This document shows positions 35,277-46,732 of a DNA stretch of 64,000 nt, one piece after another; positions within the stretch are counted from its first letter, which is position 1; each line of letters opens with the position of its first letter. The notes under the pieces were generated by a model. The model was not told where the DNA came from, made no database searches, and saw nothing but the letters and a program-made list of their open reading frames with translations. The DNA is taken from assembly GCA_963682175.1 (NCBI GenBank), contig OY821772.1:12764743-12828742 (forward strand), read 5' to 3'. The DNA is from Triglochin maritima. Its lineage: Eukaryota; Streptophyta; Magnoliopsida; Alismatales; Juncaginaceae. The position numbers were made by a program, and so were the translations under genes.

Positions 35277-36381
35277 GTGCTCTGTTCAGACCTTGGTTTG
35301 GACGATTCAAGTGGTTTTTAATTTTTTGTTTTCATTTTGTTCTTAGTTTCAGGGATCCTAGAGATCACGGGGAGGTTACTGGACGAGTTGGAGCAGAAGA
35401 ACTTCAACAAGGACCGCCAATCAGCGGTCTTGGACCGCCAATTGGCGGCCTGTTGAGTGTTTTTGGCTCTCAATTTTCTTCTGGTAGTTGATGTTTTCAC
35501 TTTAGTTATCTGGGAGCACTATTTTGCATGCTGTAATTTCTACTTTGCTCCCAGATTTAATTTCAATTCCCTTTAATCAAGTTGGACCATAAAACTCAAA
35601 GCAAAAGATTAGATTTCTTGCCATCTAGGTCATGCATCATTTGTAAACCTTGCATACATTTGTCTTTTCTTTGCTTTACACTTTGTTGTTGATTGCTGGC
35701 ATGAGGTACGTGCACCCAAATCTCGCATTCATACATGTTTCAATCATGCATTAGTTAGTAAGGTGCATCAGGACAAGAGTGAGTTGAGCGTTTGATTGGA
35801 GTGTTGATTGCTAGATCTAGGATCAAAACGCTACTAAGGAGGGGTTATCCCATAAAAGATAAGGTGGGGGATTTCATCACCCTTTCCTTGGCCCCAAAAA
35901 TTACTCTTAATCAAGCCTTAACAAAAAGCAAGTAGACATTGGTCTTAGGATTTTGGACGCACTAAGAGAGTAATCTAGTTGAGACCGTCATGGCCTGATC
36001 GGCGTTGCCTACCTTGTCGATAGTAGGAGGTACTAGATCTCCGGATCTGGTATCACTTGCTGGGCATTGTGGTCCTCATTGTAGGGAGGTGAGGCGTGTC
36101 GAGGCTAGTGACCTCGAAGTTAGGCGTCGTCTAGCCTAAGGACTCATTGCCTTACATTGTTTGAGCTGTACTTGCTAGTTAGGCTTCTACCTGATCCCAT
36201 TACACACGCTAGCTCTAGGATTCTTCCCTTCTCCTCTAAGTCATCATCTTCTCACCTTCTTCTATGTTATAGTCTCCTCCCCTTTACACTCTCTGGTAGC
36301 GTTTTAGGGTCGAGTCGAGCACGTTTTGCGAGTTTAACCTTGTGGTGGTGAGAGTGGTCGACTCGAGAGTTTTTTGTTGAG
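35277..36381 (+). other. Leader of family B with paired palindromes
   Basis: It contains accgccaatcagcggt and the perfect 14-bp palindrome CCGCCAATTGGCGG (35435-35448), about 170 bp after the primer site. The same paired motif is in the family B LTR (7123-7161, 47583-47623). No coding region was recognised before the Met at 36382. Confidence 0.6.
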
Positions 36382-37874
36382 ATGGATGGTTACATGGGTG
36401 ACCATCCATATCATTGTTGGGACCAGAACAATTCTCCTTGGTATTCCAGACCCATGCAACCTGGGGTGGCTCAGACGAACACCTCGTATGGTTTGGATAA
36501 TCTTCATTGTGTGACTGAGCATTCTTCATATTGGGGTAATATGAGAGGGGCACCGACTGCTAGACCACCATCTAGTTACGTCGGATCATATGTTGGTCAT
36601 CAAACTGAGACATTACAAGAACCTTTGACCTCTTTCATGCATGTGGTAGACGACATGAGTGCACCGGTGGCTCCAGTAGTTGTAGAGTGCTACTCTTGTG
36701 GGTTGAGTGGTCATGTTATCGGGGAATGTCCTTATGTTCCCCAGAGCCTGAGTATGGGCATACATTTTCCTAAAACGCTCAATATGACCATTACGCACCC
36801 GCGTACAACCCGAGAGGGATGGATTCATGGGGATACAATTTGTATCCAAATTCTTATACTTCATTTTCACCCCAATATCCTCCTCCCGAATACCCTGAAT
36901 TCTATCAACACCCCACTTCAAATCATTGGAATCAATTTCAGCCCATCAACACCCAACACCAAAATTTTCCAAGCTCTGACTTGGACCTCATAGTTGACCG
37001 CATACCTGATTTCTTGAAACAAACTTTCCTTACGTTCATGGAAACCAATCAACAGTCCATACAAAATATGACACTGCAAGTGAGTCAAATGTCACAGCAA
37101 TTACGTGAACGTGAGGAGAGTAACTTTTCTTGTCAACATGAGGATTCATCTTTTGATATCGAACCGCCACCACCACATCCACAAATTCAAAACACAATCT
37201 TTCAAAGTCAAACTCCTAGTCAGTCTGAGGGACTTGGGGTTTCAATTCACGATCACTTGGTGGACGATTCGATCCCAATTGAGAATAACATGGACCGGCT
37301 TCATTACGAGTCGGCACATGATTGTGCCTTACCTTTTTGTCCTGTGGCCCTAGAGCCACATGCTCTTCATGTTATGCCTCTTAAGGACTCACCTCTGGTG
37401 GAGCAAGAGCTCTCTAGTACTCTCAATTTCAAACAACCTGATGAGAGTTTGCCTCTTACTATTGTTTCTGCTCATCTTGGAAATGATGGAACATCAAACA
37501 ACTACATTGCTCATGAGGGTATTAGGAGTTCCTTGGAGGATACCTTGGGTATGAGACGCACTTTTTGTTCGCCTGGTGTGTCGGACATGCCTAACGAGGT
37601 TCTTGACCTCGTTCCGACGCATCAGCCTGTTGGTTGGAGAGTTTGGATTGACGATCATAACTTCAGCAGCGCAACGGGCGAAACTCTTCTTCCGTTGCCC
37701 CTTATTTCCCAAACTCTTGAGAGGTTCAAGCTCTTTCAGTTTGATCCTTTGAATGAGACGCCTTTGCGTCCAATTCATGAACCTCTCATTTCATTTTGTG
37801 CTCTTTGTGAAGGGGGCCCACGCATGAGTATTCTGGCCCCGTGTGGTGTCATGTTCCCTTTCCAAGTGCATTGA
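36382..37874 (+). pseudogene. Family B zinc-knuckle protein with unrecognised C-terminus
   Basis: Two frames overlap: 36382-36993 and 36819-37874. A single frameshift near 36760 joins them; the minus copy is open across this point, so one protein of about 500 aa is inferred. Residues 1-100 are rich in Tyr, Pro and Ser. A CCHC knuckle (CYSCGLSGHVIGEC) is at about 36690-36730. A Pro/Gln/Tyr-rich part (FSPQYPPPEYPEF) and a predicted helical stretch (QSIQNMTLQVSQMSQQLRE) follow. The last 200 residues contain HYESAHDCALPFCPVALEP, NYIAHEGIRSSLEDTL and VGWRVWIDDHNFSS, which I do not recognise. It may be a Gag-like nucleocapsid of a parasitic element. The reading frame is largely kept over 1.1 kb. 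Confidence 0.7.
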
Positions 37875-38211
37875 CCCACTTTTGAGGTTTCCATTTGATG
37901 TATTTTGACAAATGAATATGGGAACTTATGTTTGTACATAATTATATATATAAAAAAAAGAAAAAAAAGAAAAAAAAGAAAAAAAAAGTACAATAAAAGA
38001 CTCCTTCAGTGAGGATCGATTGTTGTGGGTTCCAACCTTTGTGTATTTGGGTTCCATTTCTTTCACGTATTTGTATCCCTTCTTTAGTATCTCACATGTT
38101 TTGAGGGAATTCGGGTTTGTGTCCATCAACATGACCTTAAACTTCCCTTTGTACTTCATGTTGGTGAGATCTCTCCTTTTTCATGCATAAATCCATGTAG
38201 TATTTTGCTTG

Positions 38212-38252
38212 CATTCATTGAGGACAATGCATGAAGTAGGTGTGGGGGGTGT
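38212..38252 (+). other. Second polypurine-type motif, family B plus copy
   Basis: ttcattgaggacaatgcatg is followed by aagtaggtgtggggggtg. It lies about 1.25 kb upstream of the regular tract and about 340 bp after the ORF. Confidence 0.6.
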
Positions 38253-39474
38253 TTTACGTGTGTACATAGTCGAGTCTTTTCTTTTGATTTTGTTTTCTTT
38301 TGTTTGCATTGTTAGGGTCATGTTAGTGTGCTGCATTTAATATCGATATATCTGCTTGCCATGATCTTTGGGTGACTTGTCTTGTTTTGCTTGCCTAGTG
38401 CCTTAAAAATTTTACATTTCTTTCAAAATCTTCATGTGTTTGCGAAAGAAAATGTTTTGTGGGTTTTGTGTGTGTTTAGCATGTGCAAAACCGTTGAGAG
38501 ACAGTAAAAAAAAGCTCCCAAAATTGTCTTGAACTTGATGCATTGGGATATCTAGTACAGTGGCTTTAGGACTTATCTAGTCGGTAGGATGCACCCCAGT
38601 TTTCCCTCGGGGGGCGAGTATTCATAGGGTTTCAGTACTCAAACATTTAAAGAAGTACACCCTGAACCTAGTGAATTAATAATTCGTGTCTGTTAATTTA
38701 AGGAAGTTTGTTGTAATCAAGGACCCTTTAAATCTTGTTGTGAGACATTAAGTGTAGGGGTTTTGGTTTATGTGTAGATAAGAAATAAGTGAGCAGGTGT
38801 TATCTCTTCTCGCACGGCTCCTATCACTCGGGAAAGTAGGTCTGAGGGGACTTTGTGCCTGGTGCTTTCGAGTCATCTGACTTGGGATGCACCGACCGAA
38901 CTCCTGTTACACGGGTGGTAGGGATCGCCCTATATGGAGATTTGGGGAAAGGTCTATGTGATAGTGTAAGTCATCATGGATAATGATGCACGAAACCTGA
39001 CCCTAGGAGAATGAAGCTCCAACTAATAAAAAGAAAAAAGAAAAAAAAAGAAAAAAAAGAAAAAAAATGGTAATGCAAATAAGAACCTTAATGGACTTTA
39101 CACTTTGTATCACTTGTGGATGTTGAGGTTGTCCATGTCTTTCACTTATTTCCTTATTAACTTGCACGAATGATTCATTAGGCTAGGTGTGTGGACTAAT
39201 TACCTACATAGAGTCGGCCCGTAGGATTACCGCGTCCAATGATCGAAATTTTTTGTCCAACGAGTCGAGTGTCTAGATTGAATAATGCATCTTTTTCGGA
39301 TTTTGTCGGTATATCTGCTGAAAACCCTCAGGAGACAACACTCCTCCTTGGCAACAAGGAGGTTTAACAGCTTGTTGCACGTGCTAAGTGCAACCGTGAT
39401 TCCTACGAAAGGGAGTTAGGATTTCTTGTTTCTCGTTTGTTTTTCTCTTTCTTTGTTTTGCTCGGGACTAGCAA
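38253..39474 (+). other. 3' internal non-coding region of family B
   Basis: No coding was recognised. It has A/G-rich simple repeats (about 37950-37990 just upstream, and 39028-39068). It matches 7555-8551 on the minus strand. Confidence 0.6.
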
Positions 39475-39495
39475 AAAGTTAGGTGTGGGGGTATT
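39475..39495 (+). other. Polypurine tract of family B, plus copy
   Basis: aaagttaggtgtgggggtatt directly precedes the TGATTGACATC start of the 3' LTR. Confidence 0.8.
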
Positions 39496-41030
39496 TGATT
39501 GACATCATTTCATGCTTATATTTGTATCTTATATCCATTATCTTACACCTAAGCAATGCTACGTGACGAGTTTTATGTTTGAATTTCAGAAATAAATAGG
39601 TTTGAAGAGATGAAGCATGAAAGGACCCAAAAGCAGGGAAAAAAAGACTTAATTGTGAGACCTGGGGACTAAGATGCAAGGGAGAAGGACCTGAATGTAA
39701 GATTGAAGGACCAATGAGCAAACAAAAATACTTCACACCATCATGGGGAGTATTTTGGCAATTCTATTCGGGTCGGAGCTCCAACAAGTGAAGTAGATGC
39801 ATCAAAGACCAACAGAGACATCCAGAAAAGCCCAGAATAAAATCCAGCGTGATCCGGACCATATAGAACACCAATTGGCGGTCTGTTTTGGTCCAAATCC
39901 GCTAAGATTTTGGTGGGTCGCGTATTAGTGTGTATTTAGTCCATTTCTGGTATTTTTTTAGTCCACATAGGGGGATTGTCCCAAATTGCCTTTTTCTTTG
40001 GCTATAATAGAACTCTTTACCTTCTATTGTAAACTACTCATTGCTTGGTGACATTCTCTCTACTAAGGAGTGAACCTTGAAGCAAAAACTCAAGGTGGAG
40101 AAGATTGCTACCTTCAATGTGAGTCATTGTTAATAAAATAATTATTGTAGTTTCTTTTAATCTTGTCTTTTAATTTGTGCATGCTTGTTTAGTTTTTCCT
40201 TTCCTTTTAAGTTTATTTAGTATTTCTTGCTTGCTTAGTGTAGTTTCATTTCAGTATTATGCTTCATTTTGTTAATATAATTAGTGTAATGAATAGTGAG
40301 TAGTTTCATTCCCATTTGGTGGTGGAGAAATATGTGATATGATCATGTAGTGTATTAAGTGTGTTATCTTAATCCATTGAGCTTTATATGATTTCCATAA
40401 CTATCTAATGGGGTTTCACTCTTATCTTTGATATGCTAATGCTCTTGAATGAAGCTTAGCTTATGCTTTGATTAGTGGACCTATTTTATGGGGAATGATA
40501 ATGTTAGGATATGGATGGAATTAATATTGGAAACACAAATTGTAGTGTATGTACTCTGGTTGCCTTTACCTTAGTTAATGTCTTGTATGTTTTAATGATA
40601 TTGGGTTATCTTAATTCATGTGGAGGCATAGTAGGGTTTAGTCTTTATACATGAGTTCATTTAGCTTCATTCTAATTATTGTCTTGTATGTTTTAATGAT
40701 GTAGTCTTATCTTGATTCCCGTGGAGGCAAAATTGGATGTAGTTTTATGATTTCATGTACTACATGTTGTGAGGAGCTTAATTGAACACACACACACACA
40801 TATTTTTATATCCACATTATTTCTCTACCCCTATGGGGTTTAGTTTTATTTATTATCTTCATTTCCTTTTGCATCTTAGTGTAGTTTAGTGTAACCAACA
40901 TTTCTCTCCTTTTTTTACAACTCGTATTCGCACAAACCAAACGTCGACTCACTTCCCAGTGGACGACCCGTATTTGTCACCGCTTCAACACGGTCGTGCA
41001 CTTGCGGTTTAATATAAAACGAATCAATCA
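39496..41030 (+). repeat. 3' LTR of family B, plus copy
   Basis: 1535 bp, TGATTGACATC to GAATCAATCA. TATA-like ctataatag at about 40002 (degenerate; the solo copy at 47218 has tataaatag). An ACACAC repeat is at about 40785-40800. Confidence 0.9.
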
Positions 41031-41437
41031 TTTGAGTTGTACATAATGTAGGATATTAGTTGGGAATGAAATATGAATTGCGGATGTTAATAAATATAGG
41101 TATAGTAGTGATTTATTCAATGTTGTAAATTTATATTTTTTCATAAGGAAAATATTTAGCCACAGTAGAAATCCATCACAAAAGGTATTACAAATCCGTC
41201 GCTAAAAACAATCAGTGACGGTAGTTATCCGTCACAATCTGTCGCTAAAGCCTTTCTGTGATGCCACCATTAGTGACGATAAAAATCCGTTGCTAAAGCG
41301 TTTCTTGTGACAGATTTGGGGATTTAGTGACGGATTTTTACTATCACTAAAACCCTAAATTGTTGTAGTGTATGGGTGAGCAAAGGTCCAATAAGAGGAC
41401 TTTACAAGTGTACTCAAGCAAAAATCTCATTGTTTAC

Positions 41438-42230
41438 TGATCAAAAGGTAAGCTAGACAAAGGTCGTTGGTACCTTGGGATTGGGTACGTTTCACATGCC
41501 ATAGGTTCAATTTCTTCATACAGACTCGTGCTTGGTAGTACATGCATATTTGTTAATCACCACCACTAATAAAAACATAAATAAAGGATTCGCATGTAGG
41601 TACAAGAGTGTGACAGATCAAGCATACTTTGGGTGACAAACCGTGAAACTCCAATAATTAGAGTAAGAAAGTTATCGCTCACCAACGATGGGAACTTAGT
41701 CATCACAAAAGGTACAAATCAATTTTTTTTGTTATCTAGTACTGGTGACAAAACCCTAAGCAATCCAATTGCTCGCATGGAAAATGATGGCAACTTCGTC
41801 GTCATGGATCAATATTCGAACATTAATCACTGGTTGAGTTTTGACCACCCTACAAACAAACATTTGCCCGATATGTAGCTAGGAGTACGTGGACACGAGG
41901 AGGGGAGTTAACTTGAATTTGACCACTTGGAAGAGTGTTGACGATCCTTCCCTGAACAAGTATTCATTGGGAATCGACATTTGTTGTATTTCACAACTCG
42001 TTCTTTACTCTGACTGGAGCACGAAGTGGTGATTGAGTCCATGGAGTGATAAGCTTTGGAGTGAGGCCCTAAATGTACCCAAGACTCGATTCATGGACGT
42101 CAGCTTTTACGGAACCAAGAAAGAGGTATCAGAGTATCTATTTGAAATGTGTGATCACCAAAGCTCTTATTTCTTTGTTTCCACCGTGCACGTGGAATTC
42201 AATTGCTCTTTTGTTTTTGGTTTTTTTTGT
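41438..42230 (+). pseudogene. S-locus-lectin receptor-like kinase fragment
   Basis: The B-lectin part reads RWYLGIGY near 41468, then TNRETPII, LSLTNDGNLVI and NDGNFVVMDQ at 41633-41830, then SFDHPTNKHLPDM. The S-locus glycoprotein part follows (SLGIDICCISQLVLYSDWSTKW, split into motifs, at about 41970-42030, then PWSDKLWS). These are the ectodomain of plant G-type lectin receptor kinases. There is no signal peptide, PAN, membrane or kinase region. Stops occur at about 41876 and 42028, with frameshifts. The coding homology begins within about 20 bp of the MULE end, so the MULE may have inserted in this gene. It is the only non-captured host-gene relic seen. Confidence 0.75.
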
Positions 42231-42273
42231 TTCGATGTTATAAAAAATATTTTTTTCTCTCGATCTTTCATCT

Positions 42274-42410
42274 AGTTATGCCTATTTTCTTAGATGCAAC
42301 TCAAAAACCAATTTGCCATCCAATTATGCCTATTTTCTTAGATGCAACTTAAAAAACGATGTCATCCAATTATGGCTATTTTCTTAGATGCAACTCAAAA
42401 GCCTTGTTAC
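42274..42410. repeat. Tandem repeat, 46-48 bp unit, about three copies
   Basis: ttatgcctattttcttagat followed by gcaact recurs at 42276, 42324 and 42370. Confidence 0.85.
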
Positions 42411-43135
42411 CATTCATGATATCGTAATGTTTTTTAATATACCACTATGTTACTTCTACCCCGTAACCTAGATGGTATATCGGGAAATAGGCAAAACCCT
42501 TTCTTTTATTGTTGAAATTCTTATTAAGAATTTATATCACTCAAGGTATATTCGACTGTCCTTAAAATTTACGAGCCAATTTGAAAGAAATTAAGGAAAC
42601 ATATGTTAACAGGATCGTGAATTACACTGCAGATGAATTGGGATTATCCATAGAATGTATGCATTTGTGAAGTTGAACTTTAAATATCAATAGAAAAATA
42701 TAGGTATAGATATTCATTCTGGGTCAGGGGTGGTTCCAGAATTTCAAGTCTGGGGGGTGCAATTTGTATGGTATTATGGAAAAAGTCTAAAATCCAGTTG
42801 GTATTTGTTTAACTACCTTAAATTCAAAATCTAGGGTGGGAGTTAGGGCAAAATCCCAGTCAGTATACATTTTACTAGGTGAAATCTAAAATCTACGGTG
42901 TGTAATGTGGCAACACCGCTATTTTGGGGTGCATGTAGAAATCTACCGGACATATAGGTTGTTTCTCTTGACACGTGTTAAAAATGTGAATTTAACCTAA
43001 ATAATATAAGTTATTTATTTGAATTTTCACTATTACCCTTCAAGTTTGATATTTCCCTGACTTATTATTCAAATAAAAAAATTTAGAGGCAATCTAATGA
43101 CTAGAAGTAGGAATACCTATACTCATTCATTTTTC
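42411..43135. other. No firm feature; may include the end of a copia LTR
   Basis: AT-rich DNA with no coding. 43060-43135 continues the flank of the MITE at 43144 and so belongs to the minus-strand copia LTR; the LTR end was not located. Confidence 0.35.
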
Positions 43136-43639
43136 ATTGTACCTAGGGGTGCACATGGGTTGGGTTCAACCCGAAACCCAACCCGAACCCGACTGGTCGG
43201 GTCGGGTTGGGTCGGGTTGGGGAGGGGTTCGGGTCGGGTCGGGTTGGGAAAATCAAAAACCCGAATTTTCGGGTCGGGTTCGGGTTCGGGTTGAGGGGCT
43301 CGGGTCCGAACCCGATTTTTTTTTCCCAAATAAACCGGTCGACCGAACATCACTCGGTCGACCGTTTCCAACCTGAAAATTTCGGGTTTTCAAGCCACTG
43401 GTCGACCGTTTGAGCACCGGTCGACCGAACCCGACCAAGTTTGGGAGAAAATTTCCGAATTCGGGTTCAACCCGATCCAACCCGACCCAACCCGAAAATT
43501 TCGGGTCGGGTTGGGTTGAACCCAAACCGGTTCGGGTTCGGGTTGGGTTGGGTTTTTTCCCAACCCGAAAATTTCGGGTTGGGTCGGGTTGAGGCCCAAA
43601 CCCGACCCAACCCGACCCATGTGCACCCCTAATTGTACC
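43136..43639. mobile_element. hAT-type MITE (488 bp) with perfect 8-bp duplication
   Basis: The element spans 43144-43631, from TAGGGGTGCACATGGGT to its complement ACCCATGTGCACCCCTA. The duplication attgtacc is exact at 43136-43143 and 43632-43639. The arms are long ggGTCGGGTT-type repeats that can fold back. The centre holds four near or perfect cggtcgaccg palindromes (43336-43430). It lies in a minus-strand copia LTR. Confidence 0.93.
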
Positions 43640-44085
43640 TATAATGAAGATACATTTTCTTTATGTTCTATTGAAATCCGATCAATCAGAAAAGGGATGT
43701 TGAACACCACACACCAAGGAGAGAGCGAGAGAGAGATTTGGGTAAACTCATTCATTCCTCCAATCAACTGGAATAGATGGGGGAAATGCCTTTATATGCT
43801 TTTGAGTTTATCTGGTAGTCGGGTAAGCGGATTTACATCAATACAACTATCCAAGTGACCCGAGTAACTAAGTGAGCCCAACATGAGTGTCATACAAATC
43901 TTGTTACATGAATGATTAACATGACAATAACTATAAGAATGAATCTATGTATGTATAACACTCCTTAAAACTCCTCAAGCATAGGAGTGAAGATCAACAA
44001 CTCCAAGCTTGGACAAGAATTGGTGATCAAGATCATGAGGCAGAGCTTTAGTCATCAAATCTACAAGTTGTTGCTGGCTGGAGAT
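43640..44085 (-). pseudogene. Copia fragment: RNase H tail, polypurine tract and LTR part
   Basis: On the minus strand the frame LVDLMTKALPHDL then LSKLGVVDLHSYA and a stop (44075 to about 43985) is the end of a copia RNase H. A purine-rich tract and an LTR starting TGTTATACATAC (about 43968) follow, with TATA-like catataaag near 43795. Truncated at 44085 by the D LTR. Confidence 0.7.
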
Positions 44086-44679
44086 TGTTGAAAATTGGTT
44101 TAAATTTGTTAAAGCTTATAGAAATTGTGGAGCGGTTAACCGATCAGTCATCACTACATGAGAACTGGGATTCATCGACGGACAATAACCGTCAGTGTAC
44201 ATATCCATCCGTCGGTGATAACCTACATTGACAGTAATACATCCGTCGGAGTTGAAGGCGTCAGTATACAGTATCACCAACAATTGCACCAGCGGACAAG
44301 CATCGTCGTAATAGTTTTTTGCACCAATTTTCCCGCCAATTTTTTGGGTGTGATTTTCGTCGGGGAGGATAACACCGACAGATAGACACCGACAGACGCT
44401 CCGTCGGTCTACGAGTCCGACAAAACTATCTGTCGGTGTAGGTACACCGACCAACATATTTATAGGTTGTTATCCGACGAATGATAATATATATATCGAC
44501 GGATACCTACCACCAGTGGAAGTATCGGTGATATACACCGACAGATATCCGTCGGTGTACTGAAAAGTGAACTCCGTATACACCGACGAATATCCGTCGG
44601 TGTAAGCTCATCCCAGAATTCGAAAAGAGCAAATTGGCTCTTACCAAATTTCAGTTTTCCCTGTTCAAAGAAAATCAAA

Positions 44680-46230
44680 TGTCTTCATTCATTCGCAACA
44701 ACACAACCATTCACGAATTCATTCATATACATTTAATAACTCAAGTCAAAGCCAAACAATTGATAAAACAATCATTCATTCAAAAATGAGTTTGATTCAC
44801 AAATGAGTTTGATTCATTCATTTAATACATGATAAAAGTAAGCAGCGACTAAGCCGTTAAACCTCCCGTCCTTCCTCTTCCTGTAGGCCCGTGATTGTCA
44901 TCTCGTCTCGGCGGTGGCAGCGGTGTGCAAAGAGTGTGACAACATAAACATCACACTCTTTTTTTGGCACAACAAAAGTGCTTGAATAATCCAACTATCT
45001 TTGCAAATATATTTTGATTAATCCAACAAACATACAAAAAACTTAAATCCAATATCAAATCCTAAATTCTAATCGAATATGTAGTTCAATTTCAAATCTT
45101 AAATTCAAACTCGAATCTCAAATCCAATAATTCATAAATCTAAATTCTAACCAAAATCTAATCAAGAGTTTGTTAACTCAAAGTTCAAAGACGATGATCT
45201 AACCTTATTTATGTTATTGTTTGTGAGAAGAATAAAAATTGACATAGTGAATTCTCAATGTTGATTCCACTAAAATTGCCTACATGAGAGCAAGAATATG
45301 GAAGAGGAAAGCAGAGAAATGGGGAGAAATAAAAAGAAATATGGTTTGTCTTCTCTTCTTTTCTCTAATTTTCTCTTGATTGGATAGACATGAGAAAAAT
45401 TAAAAGAATAATATTATAATCGTCTAAAGTGTCATGGTTATTGTTTAATTTTTTAAAATAATAGAGATGATTTAGTCATAGAACTACAACAACCATTTTC
45501 TCTCCATTTCTCCTCAATCTCTCCGTTTCTCTCACTTCCACTCCATTTATCTCCAAGTTGTTATCCAAGCTACAAACGCTCAACCATGTCTTCTTTCTTT
45601 TCCTTTTTCTCCCTAATAAACTACCCACGCACACCATTAAGCAAACTTATTATTTGAAGTGGTAATTAACCCATTATCATTAAAGTCAACAAATGCGTCC
45701 AAAGACAACAAAATATCACTAATATTGAAAAACCACAAAAATCAATCAAACAATTAATGTGAACTATAATAAAAAATATAACATTGAATTCAAATTATAA
45801 TCAAATTCAAATCAAACAATTAATGTAAATTTATAATAAAAACAAATAATCTTATAAAAAATAAAAATAAAAATAAAAATAATATAGACGGGTATGAGGT
45901 CGGGTTTGGGATTGGATTTTGTGGCTGAGGTTGGGGATGGGGTTAGGGGAGGCACTAGGCTCGGGTGGGGGTCGGGTTGGGGATGAGGGGCTCGAGTTGG
46001 GCATTAAGGAGGTGGTGATCGAGTCGGGTAGGGTAGATTGGTGATGGTGGTGATCGTGATTAGAGAAGTGTTACCACAGAGGAGGCGAGCGTAGAGGAGC
46101 GGTGAGGATGAGGCGTTGGCCAAAGGTGTGTGTGGCGGGCCGACAGCGACGGGCGTGGGGAGGGATGGGTTAAGGTTTTTTGTGTTGGAGAAGAAAGGAA
46201 ATGGAAGGGATGCCCGACTCAGGCTCCTAA
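44680..46230. other. CACTA interior without recognised coding
   Basis: AT-rich with simple A/T repeats near 45770-45880 and a G-rich block at 45890-46160 (gtcgggttgggg type). No protein match was seen. Confidence 0.5.
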
Positions 46231-46732
46231 TAAAAACCTACACCGATGGACCTTATCTGTCGGTGTTATGTTATGATCCATCGGTGTAGAAGCCCAAGAA
46301 ACGGTCGATTTTCAAAGTTATATCTGATAGATCTTTTCCGTCGGTGTTTTGAAGAACAAGTACACCGAGGTCCTTTATCCGTCGGTGTAAAAGTACTTTT
46401 CCGTCGAAGTACGTTCGACGCCCGTGTGTTTCTTAAGCAAAAACCTACACCGAAGGTTTCTATACGTTGGTGTAAAACCCTCAAATGGAAAATTTTGGTC
46501 TAACCGAAGTTATCCGTCGGTTTAATGGTCGACATTTGGGTTTGAAACACTCGATTCTCAAAGTTAACTCCGACGGAGAGTATTCGTCGATGGTTTGAGG
46601 AACAATACACTGACGACATTCATCCGTCGGTGTTATCAAACTCTTCCATCCGCGTACGTTCTTGCACGAAAGGTTTTCGAAGCCCATGTGTTTCTTAAGT
46701 GAAAACCTACACCGACGGTGTCTATTCTTGGT

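Larger units (their letters stand above)
34523..41030 (+). mobile_element. Athila-like element, family B, plus copy
   Basis: A 5'-truncated LTR (34523-35252), tRNA-Asp primer site, leader, zinc-knuckle ORF, two polypurine motifs and a complete 1535-bp 3' LTR (39496-41030). The left end is cut, so no duplication can be read. It lies inside the CACTA element at 31287-41370. No enzyme domains are present. Confidence 0.9.
31284..41373. mobile_element. CACTA-type element inside the MULE inverted repeat
   Basis: The element spans 31287-41370. Its ends are TACTACAAG (31287, first base mutated) and TTGTAGTG (41370), giving complementary CACTACAA-type termini. The 3-bp duplication tat is at 31284-31286 and 41371-41373. 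The intact left inverted repeat of the MULE shows the empty target (catagttttat complement), confirming both borders. Right subterminal repeats are of the gtgacgg/ccgtcac kind (41158-41350). It carries a P450-like fragment, a MITE and a family B retrotransposon, and no transposase was seen. Confidence 0.8.
28766..41428. mobile_element. Mutator-like element with captured gene fragments (Pack-MULE-like)
   Basis: Long terminal inverted repeats: 28766-29110 is the inverse complement of 31011-31286 joined to 41374-41428, the gap being a CACTA insertion at 31287-41370. The outermost bases are tgggattttt and, complemented, gagattttt. The flanks atagtttat (28757-28765) and attgtttac (41429-41437) agree at 7 of 9 positions, a weak 9-bp duplication of the Mutator size. 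No transposase is present. Inside are a GRF zinc-finger exon and part of an eL36 gene in opposite orientations. Assignment to Mutator is inferred from repeat length, gene capture and duplication size. Confidence 0.7.

Noticed and set aside
43097..43632. Several Pro/Arg/Gly-rich open frames on both strands
   Set aside because: They arise from the GGGTCGGGTT repeats of a MITE, which keep many frames open by composition.
44116..44678. Two minus-strand open frames (113 and 72 aa)
   Set aside because: They lie in the subterminal ccgtcggtg repeats of a CACTA element.
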